From NCBI GenBank assembly GCA_963848675.1, contig CAWKEY010000073.1, positions 1 through 9,885 on the forward strand: 9,885 nt of DNA, read 5' to 3'. Both the position numbers and the translations under genes were made by a program. The notes beneath the pieces are model-generated. The model worked only from the letters and a program-made list of their open reading frames with translations. It was not told the origin of the DNA and did not search any database. Shown here piece after piece: positions 1 through 5,989 of this stretch. Within the stretch, counting starts at the first letter, position 1; every line of letters starts with the position of its first letter. Source of the stretch: CAWKEY01 sp963848675. Its GTDB lineage: Bacteria; Pseudomonadota; Gammaproteobacteria; Methylococcales; Methylomonadaceae.

Positions 1-695
1 TACAGGATAACAGGATTCATCCTACCGTTATGGGCGTTCCCCAGGGTGGAGTGATTTCACCGCTGATCAGCAATATTCTTTTGACTCCGTTTGACCGAGA
101 GATGCGCCGCAAGGGGTATCGATTAACCCGGTTTGCTGATGATTGGCTGGTGACGTGCCAAACCAGAGCACAAGCTCAGGCGGTACTGATCTTTGCGTCA
201 AAAGTTCTGGAAAAGTTGGGCGTTGTTTTGCATAAGGAGAAGACTCGGATTGTCCATGTTCGACATGGGTTTGAGTTTTTAGGCTACAAGATCAAGCGTG
301 GAAAGCAGCCACTAAAGTTGCCTGCGTACAAGATCAAAAGCGGTATCCGACAGGGTTCGCTGTATGTCTATCCGCGGCAGAAGTCGATTGACCACTTTAA
401 AGAACAAATCAGAAAGCGAACCCGACGAAAAGCACCTTTGAGTACCCAAGAGCTGATTGACGAAATTAATCCGGTCATCCGCGGCTGGGGCAACTACTAC
501 AAGAAAGCCCACGTCAGAAAGTTGTTCAACCAACTTGACCGTTGGATTATCAGGCGACTCTGGTCACAACGTCATAAACGATGGCGAAATTGTGGCTGGA
601 TGCAATTACCTGGCACCCGTTTGTACGGTGAGTTGGGGCTGGTAAGCTTAATTCATTTAATACCTTCTTTAAATCCGCCAAGGGCCGCCTTGTGA
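1..695 (+). CDS. ltrA: Group II intron reverse transcriptase/maturase, C-terminal part (intron 1)
   Basis: This protein would copy intron RNA into DNA and help the intron fold for splicing. The frame is open from base 3 to the TGA at 693-695, so the gene starts upstream of the window. The ATG at 30 lies inside the conserved GVPQGG block and is not a real start. Visible in order are the GVPQGG motif (nt 33-50), the catalytic motif as FADD instead of the usual YADD (nt 132-143), the EKTRIVH/FEFLGY block, and the group II maturase domain with INPVIRGWGNYY (about nt 465-500). No HNH endonuclease domain follows. The stop codon abuts domain V of the same intron, as is normal when the ORF fills domain IV. 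Family assignment is firm; activity is unknown because the N-terminal half is out of view. Confidence 0.92.
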   Translation, partial: QDNRIHPTVMGVPQGGVISPLISNILLTPFDREMRRKGYRLTRFADDWLVTCQTRAQAQAVLIFASKVLEKLGVVLHKEKTRIVHVRHGFEFLGYKIKRGKQPLKLPAYKIKSGIRQGSLYVYPRQKSIDHFKEQIRKRTRRKAPLSTQELIDEINPVIRGWGNYYKKAHVRKLFNQLDRWIIRRLWSQRHKRWRNCGWMQLPGTRLYGELGLVSLIHLIPSLNPPRAAL

Positions 696-776
696 AAGCT
701 GGATGCGGGAAAACTGCATGTCCAGTTTGAGCGGCGGACGGAGGCTAGCGTTTCGGCGCGCCTCCTCCGACCCGAC
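696..776 (+). ncRNA. Group II intron 1: domain V, domain VI and 3' end
   Basis: Domain V is at about 696-728. It has an AGC triad start, a lower stem AGCTGGA/TCCAGTT, a two-base bulge and an upper stem TGCGG/CTGCA closed by a GAAAA loop. Domain VI is a strong hairpin: GGAGGC (740-745), TA, GCG (748-750), loop, CGC (757-759), GCCTCC (760-765). A candidate branch-point A at 770 is followed by CCCGAC, a common group II 3' end, so the intron should end at C776. Base pairing is seen directly. The exact splice site is inferred from the family pattern. Confidence 0.85.
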
Positions 777-866
777 AGTGATGAAGATTCTGTAATGGGA
801 TTGGAGCGAAGGGGAAGCATTGTTCAGCTTGAACTAAAGAAAACAACCGGAAACGGGAGGATTGGA
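777..866 (+). other. 3' flank of intron 1, probably domain IV leader of intron 2
   Basis: These 90 bases separate the predicted 3' end of intron 1 from the likely start of the next RT gene. An ORF could be extended upstream to an ATG at 795, but RT homology begins only near the TTG at 867. A good Shine-Dalgarno site, GGGAGG at 855-860, sits six bases before that TTG. The stretch is far too short to hold domains I-III of intron 2, so I read it as the domain IV leader, meaning intron 1 sits inside intron 2. This is inference from layout. Confidence 0.55.
855..860 (+). promoter_or_regulatory. Ribosome binding site deciding the TTG start of the intron 2 RT
   Basis: GGGAGG lies six bases before the TTG at 867. 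No comparable site precedes the ATG at 795, whose upstream bases read TGAAGATTCTGTA. Confidence 0.6.
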
Positions 867-2114
867 TTGAAACAAGCAAAGCCATTTTGTATTACTAAAC
901 GCCAAGTTTGGGAGGCGTATAAAAGGGTCAAGGCTAATAAGGGAGCTGCCGGAGTGGATGGTCAGACGCTCGAAAAGTTTGAAGAGGATTTGCAAGATAA
1001 TCTCTACAAGCTGTGGAATCGTCTGGCCTCAGGCAGCTACTTTCCACAACCGGTGCTACGGGTAGAAATACCCAAAAGTGACGGTGGAATAAGGCCTCTG
1101 GGCATCCCCACAGTAGCTGACCGAGTTGCTCAAATGGTAGTCAAGACACATCTGGAGCCGGAATTGGAAAAACATTTCCATCCTGATTCCTATGGCTATC
1201 GACCGGGTAAATCGGCATTGGATGCGGTGGGGATGGCGCGACAGCGCTGTTGGAAAAACGACTGGGTCCTCGATCTCGATATCAAAGGTTTCTTCGATAA
1301 TATCGATCATGAACTCATGATGCGGGCAGTGCGCGCACATGCGAAAGAGAAATGGGTCCTTCTATACATTGAACGGTGGCTTAAAGCCCCGATTGAAATG
1401 CCGGATGGGATCTGTAAAAAGCCGCAGAAAGGAACGCCACAAGGTGGTGTTGCCAGTCCTTTGCTGGCGAATCTCTTTTTGCACTATGCATTCGACGAAT
1501 GGATGAAGCGGGAATATCCCGACATTCCCTTCGAACGTTATGCAGATGATAGTGTGTGCCACTGCAAGAGCGAAGCCCAGGCGGAACAACTGAAGCAAGC
1601 GCTGAACGTACGAATGAAGGACGTCGGTTTGGAACTTCATCCTGAGAAGACGAAGATTGCTTACTGTCAGGATGACGACCGGCAAGGCGAGTATCCGAAC
1701 ACGGTATTTGATTTTCTGGGCTATACGTTTCGCCCCAGACGCTCAAAGAGCCGTTGGGGGAAATACTTTATCAACTTCAGTCCGGCGATCAGCAATAAAG
1801 CAGCTAAAGCTATTCGGCGCACATCCAGAGGGTGGAGCTGGCCAAAGCGTAGCGACAAGAGCTTGGAAGATTTAGCCCGAATGTTCAATCCGATTATTCA
1901 AGGGTGGATCAACTACTTCAGTCGTTATTATAAGTCAGCACTCTATCCGATCCTGAAATGTCTTGAGCGACGCTTGGTTATTTGGGCGACGCGAAAATAC
2001 AAACGCCTACGGCATCATAAAAGACGAGCGGCACAGTGGCTGAATCGCATTGCGCGGAAACAGCCGAATTTGTTTGCTCATTGGAAAGTGCTGTATGCAA
2101 CGGCTGGACGATAG
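867..2114 (+). CDS. ltrA: Group II intron reverse transcriptase/maturase (intron 2), complete
   Basis: This is an intron-encoded RT and maturase acting on its own intron RNA. I chose the TTG at 867 (415 aa) because GGGAGG lies six bases upstream and homology starts right after it. The ATG at 795 would add 24 residues unlike the family. Numbered from 867, the order is: N-terminal RT block with AGVDGQ (about 29-34), PKSDGGIRPLGIPT (about 69-82), catalytic Asp in LDIKGFFD (Asp138), GTPQGG (189-194), YADD (225-228, Asp227 and Asp228), FLGYTF, and the maturase domain with FNPIIQGWINYF (about 340-351). All three catalytic Asp residues are present, so the protein looks functional. It ends after the maturase region without an HNH domain. 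The TAG stop runs straight into domain V. It is the only complete RT in the window. Confidence 0.93.
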   Translation: MKQAKPFCITKRQVWEAYKRVKANKGAAGVDGQTLEKFEEDLQDNLYKLWNRLASGSYFPQPVLRVEIPKSDGGIRPLGIPTVADRVAQMVVKTHLEPELEKHFHPDSYGYRPGKSALDAVGMARQRCWKNDWVLDLDIKGFFDNIDHELMMRAVRAHAKEKWVLLYIERWLKAPIEMPDGICKKPQKGTPQGGVASPLLANLFLHYAFDEWMKREYPDIPFERYADDSVCHCKSEAQAEQLKQALNVRMKDVGLELHPEKTKIAYCQDDDRQGEYPNTVFDFLGYTFRPRRSKSRWGKYFINFSPAISNKAAKAIRRTSRGWSWPKRSDKSLEDLARMFNPIIQGWINYFSRYYKSALYPILKCLERRLVIWATRKYKRLRHHKRRAAQWLNRIARKQPNLFAHWKVLYATAGR

Positions 2115-2188
2115 GAGCCGGATGAGCGGAGACGTTCAAGTCCGGATCTGTGAGCACCTGAGGGGGCGGTTCCCTCGGGTGACTCGAC
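2115..2188 (+). ncRNA. Group II intron 2: domain V, domain VI and 3' end
   Basis: Domain V is a canonical 34-mer at 2115-2148. It starts GAGCCGGAT, has a GAGA tetraloop and returns through GTCCGGATC. Domain VI is a 9-bp hairpin, ACCTGAGGG (2156-2164) with CCCTCGGGT (2172-2180). The candidate branch-point A at 2182 is followed by CTCGAC, placing the intron end at C2188. The next bases continue the reading frame of another group II RT, which independently supports this boundary. Confidence 0.9.
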
Positions 2189-2823
2189 TCATTATTACCG
2201 GCAACTCGAAAGAATGGCTGGAACAGGAAGTCAAACCCGCAGTGGTAGAGTTTCTGGCGGAACGTGGACTAGTCCTGTCGCCGGAGAAAACCAAAATAAC
2301 GAACATCACGAATGGATTCGACTTCCTTGGTTGGAACATGCGCAAGTACAACGGCAAGCTGTTGATAAAGCCGTCGAAAGCAAACGTCAAAGGTCATCTT
2401 GACAAAATCAGGGAAGTCATCAAGGCCAACAAGACGGCTAAACAGGCAAATCTGATAAGGCTGCTTAATCCTATTTTGCGAGGATGGGCGAATTATCACA
2501 GCCATGTAGTCGCTAAAAAAACCTTTGCTCGGGTTGATACCACTGTCTGGTCAATGCTATGGCAATGGGCGATAAGGAGGCATCCAGAGAAAGGAGCCCG
2601 CTGGGTTAAACAAAGGTATTTTAAAACCAGAGGCTCCCGGAACTGGGTATTCTCAACTACAGAAAAAAAAGAAGATGGAACGCTAAGAGAGCTTAACTTG
2701 GTCCTGGAATCGGACACGCCAATACAGCGGCATGTCAAGATCAAAGCAGACGCCAATCCGCACGACCCTAAATGGGCGCAGTATTTTGAGTCCCGGTGGG
2801 GCAAGAAAATGCTGAAATCATAG
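2189..2823 (+). pseudogene. Group II intron 3 RT/maturase, C-terminal fragment after its YADD site
   Basis: The fragment begins TC ATT ATT ACC GGC. With one T from the missing 5' exon this reads F-I-I-T-G, the usual continuation of YADD in this RT family. The RT palm is thus split by intron 2 immediately after the catalytic Asp pair. The N-terminal part is not in the window and should lie upstream of base 1. Visible are SPEKTKITNI and FDFLGW (end of the RT), LLNPILRGWANYH (maturase, about nt 2461-2502) and the KADANPHDPKWAQYF region that precedes an endonuclease domain in HNH-bearing introns. An in-frame TAG at 2821-2823 then stops translation before the HNH domain. The frame extends back to an ATG at 2050, but that part is intron 2 sequence. 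Ordered excision of the inner introns could restore this gene up to the TAG. Confidence 0.88.
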
Positions 2824-3060
2824 AGAGGTCGGTCGAAACTTTATCGGGTCTGGCTAAGGCAAGATCGCCTGTGTTCAGCCTGTCAGAAGCCCATCACAAA
2901 GCTCACGCCTTGGGATGCTCACTATTATGTGAAAAAAGTTGATGGCGGGACGGATGCGGCAAGCAATCTTTACATGCACCATCTCAGTTGCCATAAATCA
3001 TCAGTATGCCGAAAATCGTTATGTAACCGGGTGTCGAAAGATGCCTTTGAAGAGGCTTGA
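2824..3060 (+). pseudogene. HNH endonuclease domain of intron 3, cut off by an amber codon
   Basis: This stretch stays in the same frame as the RT fragment after the TAG at 2821. It reads as the En domain that nicks target DNA during intron homing. The CxxC pair is at nt 2872 and 2881. The HNH core follows: His (2920), Gly-Gly (2944-2949), Asn (2965) and the final CH (2989-2994). Family members usually have HHI at the first position; here it is HYY, so the likely catalytic His has become Tyr (TAT at 2923). There is no start codon with a ribosome binding site for separate translation. It ends with TGA at 3058-3060, overlapping domain V. With both a nonsense codon and a lost His, endonuclease activity is unlikely unless the TAG is read through, and probably not even then. 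Confidence 0.85.
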
Positions 3061-3132
3061 GCTGTATGCGGGGAAACTCGCACGTACAGTTCTGAGGGGG
3101 CTGGGCGCGGGCAACTGCGTCTGGCTACCCAT
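3059..3132 (+). ncRNA. Group II intron 3: domain V, domain VI and approximate 3' end
   Basis: Domain V is a textbook 34-mer at 3059-3092: GAGCTGTATGCG, a GAAA-type loop, then GCACGTACAGTTC. Domain VI has GGGCGCGG (3103-3110) pairing with CTGCGTCT (3115-3122) around GCAA. A bulged candidate branch A lies at 3127 in GGCTACCC. The 3' splice site is about 3132 (ending AT) and uncertain by one or two bases. The primary sequence differs from the domain V of introns 1 and 2, so the three introns are separate lineages rather than copies of one. Confidence 0.87.
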
Positions 3133-3171
3133 CGGCGGAGACTCATTCCTCATGTTCTTCGGTGCTGACTT

Positions 3172-3176
3172 GGAGG
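3172..3176 (+). promoter_or_regulatory. Ribosome binding site of the 77-aa ORF
   Basis: GGAGG lies eight bases before the ATG at 3185 and supports this start over the longer open frame, which runs back through intron 3. Confidence 0.6.
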
Positions 3177-3184
3177 TAAATGTT

Positions 3185-3418
3185 ATGAGCAAACCTGAAC
3201 CTGTAGCCGGTTTAAGCGACGATGAACGCAAGCTGCTGATTGAGGGATTGACGGCGCTGCGCCGGGAGCGTGGACAGGCGTGGAACTTGGCCTGTGATGC
3301 TGCCGATGCGAATGGGAAACGACAACCTTCCTTGCGTCGGTTCGGTATCGATGACATTAAACGGCTTGCCCGGCGACTTGGCGGTAGCGCCGCCCATACA
3401 CACTGGCTTGAGGAGTAA
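3185..3418 (+). CDS. Small hypothetical protein (77 aa)
   Basis: I do not recognise this protein. It has a clear GGAGG site and an ATG start about 50 bases after the end of intron 3. It is charged and probably cytosolic, with no signal peptide or membrane segment. The first half contains a likely helix (SDDERKLLIEGLTALRRERG). The second half has RRFGIDDIKRLARRLGG, which could be a short helix-turn-helix-like or coiled region, but this is only an impression. The frame continues open upstream to 2939, but that part is the intron 3 HNH and domain V region in another frame. Codon choice and the ribosome site favour a real gene. It may be the downstream part of whatever locus intron 3 invaded. Confidence 0.6.
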   Translation: MSKPEPVAGLSDDERKLLIEGLTALRRERGQAWNLACDAADANGKRQPSLRRFGIDDIKRLARRLGGSAAHTHWLEE

Positions 3419-3499
3419 CCGGCAAGTCATTTCCACTGCGGCTCAAGGCCCTGTATTTAGGTCAGATTTGAGAATCTTAAGCGTACTAAAATAGCAACT

Positions 3500-3516
3500 T
3501 AGCCCATATTTAACAC
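3500..3516 (+). repeat. Left terminal inverted repeat of the IS1634-family element
   Basis: TAGCCCATATTTAACAC is the reverse complement of 5652-5668 except at one position (G versus A). Confidence 0.8.
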
Positions 3517-3676
3517 CACGCCCCTCAATTTACTCAAAATCAAGCTGAGAGGCTTGTCTAAGTTATTGATTTTTACTATAGGCAGCTAATCTTTAGTGTT
3601 ATTTGTGTTTTGTAGGGCCATAATAGTTATGTCTGCCTATTGCATATTTTTCCAGACTGCGCTATTTTTTTGCGTC

Positions 3677-5557
3677 ATGTATATCCGTCGAACGCATACC
3701 AATAACTCGTCCACGGGCGAACGCTATTACACCTATCGCTTGGTGGCTAGCCAACGCGTGGATGGAAAACCGCGTCAGATAACCCTATTAAATTTGGGTA
3801 GGCATTTCGCTGTTGATCAAGATTTGTGGGCTTCGCTTTGTGTGCGGATTGAGCAATTGCTGAGCCACCAGACTGAGCTATTACCACTCGAATTGCCGGC
3901 TGCCGTTGACAAGGCGGCGCAACGCTTTGCCGCTCAGCTCATAGCGCAACGGGCGGTCGTCAGCACCACACCGATAGCGGATGAGGGTCCTTCAACGCCT
4001 GCTGAGTCGTCAGTCGCGCGTGTAGAATCCATAGTGAGTGCACCAACCGATCTGCAAACCGTCGATGTGGACTCCCTGGAATTGACCCGGCCCAGAACCG
4101 TCGGCGTGGAACAGTTAGGACTTTGGGCCATGCAACAATTGAATTTCCTCGACTTGCTGGCTCACCTGGGCATCAATGGCGCGCACATAGCCGCGATAGT
4201 GGGTGCCATTATCGGGCGTATGGCCGGTGTGGGTTCGGAGTTAGCCACCCACAACTGGCTGATGAAGCAAAGCGCACTGGGCGAATTAATGGACGTTGAC
4301 TATGAAAGCCTGCCCTTGATGACAATGTACCGGGCGGCAGATACCTTGTGGAAACACAGCACCCAAATCGAACAGACCTTATTCACGCGACTTACGGATT
4401 TGTTTGGTTTTTCCACCACCATCACCCTCTACGATCTCACCAATACCTATTTCGAAGGCGAAGTACCGCACAATACCAAAGCCCGGCGTGGACGCTCAAA
4501 AGAAAAGCGCACGGATTGTCCGCTGGTGACGCTGGGTTTAGTCTTGGACGGCAGCGGCTTTGTGCGCCGTTCACAGACCTTTGCCGGTAATGTCAGCGAA
4601 GCGGGTACGCTGGAAACCATGCTGCAAAATCTGGGTGCGCCACAGGGCGCCTTGGTGGTGATGGATGCCGGAATTGCTACAGAGGCCAATATTCAATGGC
4701 TGCGCACAAAAGGCTATGGTTATCTGGTCGTCAGTCGCGAACGCGCACGTCAATTTGATGCGGATGCCGCCATCTCGGTTGAAACTGCTGCCCAGGAAAC
4801 GGTACGCTGCCAAAAAGTCGTCGCCGAAGACGGCCAAGAAGTGCGGCTTTATTGCCATTCATCCGGCCGCGAACAAAAGGAACGGGCCATGGCGGAACGC
4901 TTCGCCAGCCGTTTTGAAGCCGGACTTAACGCCTTAAACGCAGGGTTGCAACGCCCCCGCACCGAAAAACGCCCGGATAAATTATGGGAGCGTATCGGCC
5001 GCTTGAAAGAAAAGCATCATGGCATCGGTCAGCATTATCAAATCGACTTGCAAACCGATGACAGCGGTGAAAAAGCGCTAAGCATCACCTGGCAAAAACA
5101 CAGTGTGCCGGGTTCTTATGTTGATCTCCCAGGTGTCTATTGCCTGCGCAGTAACCAATGCCAATGGCCGGAAGAACAGCTATGGCGCACTTATATGATG
5201 CTCACTGACCTTGAAGCCGTGTTTCGCTGTTTTAAAAGTGATCTGGGTTTTCGGCCTATCTTTCATAGTAAAGAAGAGCGGGCTGACAGTCACTTGTTCA
5301 TCACCGTATTGGCCTATCAGTTTGTCCAACTTATTCGCCGCCGTCTACAAGAGAGCGCTATTGATGCCAACGGTAGTTGGCGCACATTACGGGAAATCAT
5401 GCGCAGTCAATGCCGGGTAACCGCCAGTTTCCGTCGTGCCGATGGTAAAGCCTTGCATGTGCGCAAAGCCACCCGTGCGGAACCGGAGCAAATGGCTATT
5501 TATCGTGCCTTAAAAGAGAACCCAGCGCCCGGAGGTATCAGCAAAACCATCGTCTAA
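3677..5557 (+). CDS. IS1634-family DDE transposase
   Basis: This transposase cuts and joins the ends of its own element by the DDE two-metal mechanism. The start at 3677 gives MYIRRTHTNNSSTGERYYTY, the usual N-terminus of the family. The frame extends upstream to 3596, but those residues are hydrophobic and unlike the family. Length is 626 aa, somewhat long for the group. Catalytic residues by context are Asp253 in LYDLTNTYFEG, Asp330 in VVMDAGIA, and Glu513 in TDLEAVFRCFKSDLGFRP. A spacer of about 40 residues rich in Ala, Ser, Thr and Pro (about 95-135) follows the N-terminal domain. No stop or frameshift is visible, so it looks active. No strong Shine-Dalgarno site precedes the ATG, which suggests weak translation, common for transposases. 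Confidence 0.93.
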   Translation: MYIRRTHTNNSSTGERYYTYRLVASQRVDGKPRQITLLNLGRHFAVDQDLWASLCVRIEQLLSHQTELLPLELPAAVDKAAQRFAAQLIAQRAVVSTTPIADEGPSTPAESSVARVESIVSAPTDLQTVDVDSLELTRPRTVGVEQLGLWAMQQLNFLDLLAHLGINGAHIAAIVGAIIGRMAGVGSELATHNWLMKQSALGELMDVDYESLPLMTMYRAADTLWKHSTQIEQTLFTRLTDLFGFSTTITLYDLTNTYFEGEVPHNTKARRGRSKEKRTDCPLVTLGLVLDGSGFVRRSQTFAGNVSEAGTLETMLQNLGAPQGALVVMDAGIATEANIQWLRTKGYGYLVVSRERARQFDADAAISVETAAQETVRCQKVVAEDGQEVRLYCHSSGREQKERAMAERFASRFEAGLNALNAGLQRPRTEKRPDKLWERIGRLKEKHHGIGQHYQIDLQTDDSGEKALSITWQKHSVPGSYVDLPGVYCLRSNQCQWPEEQLWRTYMMLTDLEAVFRCFKSDLGFRPIFHSKEERADSHLFITVLAYQFVQLIRRRLQESAIDANGSWRTLREIMRSQCRVTASFRRADGKALHVRKATRAEPEQMAIYRALKENPAPGGISKTIV

Positions 5558-5582
5558 AACACTGAGACTAGACGCTATTTTT
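5551..5582 (+). terminator. Possible terminator hairpin after the transposase
   Basis: CGTCTA (5551-5556), which includes the stop codon, pairs with TAGACG (5569-5574) across a 12-base loop and is followed by CTATTTTT. The stem is short, so this is a weak candidate. Confidence 0.35.
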
Positions 5583-5651
5583 CAAAGTGTAGTGCCACAC
5601 GAAGATTTTTTATAACACAACATGTTATTTTTAAATGGATATTAATTGCAT

Positions 5652-5668
5652 GTGTTAAATATGGGTTA
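5652..5668 (-). repeat. Right terminal inverted repeat of the IS1634-family element
   Basis: GTGTTAAATATGGGTTA mirrors the left repeat with one mismatch. Confidence 0.8.
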
Positions 5669-5917
5669 GGGTTACTTGTCACGGGCAAAAACGGCCATTT
5701 TCTGTCATTCAGTTGACCGAAAAATTGGAGATTTGAACGACTGGTTTCAGCCCGCTTGCGGAAAATGGCGAACGTTTTATGTCATTTACGCCATCACTAC
5801 AAAATGTCCTCGCCTAACTCTAAAGATTTAACCGTAAAGAGGATTGTTTCGATGGATGGGGAGAACACGACAGCGCTGTTTAGGTTCCGCCATGGTTCTG
5901 CTCACAATCTGCCTTAA
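5669..5917. other. Gene-free gap between the two insertion sequences
   Basis: No supportable ORF was found. It holds a 9-bp inverted repeat, GCCATTTTC (5694-5702) and GAAAATGGC (5761-5769), with a 58-base spacer. It probably belongs to the locus that existed before the IS5-type insertion, because removing that element joins this gap directly to the region downstream of the ATPase gene. Confidence 0.5.
5914..5917. repeat. Target-site duplication TTAA, left copy
   Basis: TTAA sits directly outside the left end of the IS5-type element and is repeated at 6775-6778. It fits the YTAR target preference known for IS5-group elements. Confidence 0.7.
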
Positions 5918-5934
5918 GGAAGCTCTGAATAAGT
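5918..5934 (+). repeat. Left terminal inverted repeat of the IS5-family relic
   Basis: GGAAGCTCTGAATAAGT matches the reverse complement of 6758-6774, GGAAACTCCGAATACGT, at 14 of 17 positions. Confidence 0.8.
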
Positions 5935-5989
5935 TTACTACTCCGGTAAAATAGCAAACAAATACCGTAGCCGAAGGATGCCATGAGCC

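Larger units (their letters stand above)
3500..5668 (+). mobile_element. IS1634-family insertion sequence
   Basis: The element is about 2.17 kb, with one transposase gene between 17-bp terminal inverted repeats that match at 16 of 17 positions. About 177 bases precede the transposase start and about 110 follow its stop. No convincing target-site duplication is seen outside the repeats, so the exact ends could be off by a few bases or one flank may have rearranged. Confidence 0.82.

Noticed and set aside
2050..2188. Start of the intron 3 RT at the ATG at 2050
   Set aside because: This part encodes the end of the intron 2 RT in another frame and its domains V/VI. The frame is only open by chance up to the splice junction at 2188.
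2939..3184. Upstream extension of the 77-aa ORF to 159 codons
   Set aside because: It overlaps the HNH frame and domain V of intron 3. The ribosome site points to 3185.
3541..3556. CAAGC/GCTTG hairpin near the left end of the IS1634-type element
   Set aside because: A 5-bp stem is too weak to call a terminator or structural element.
5663..5674. Telomere-like GGGTTAGGGTTA
   Set aside because: Only two units, at the right end of the IS1634-type element. It reads as part of the terminal repeat and flank.
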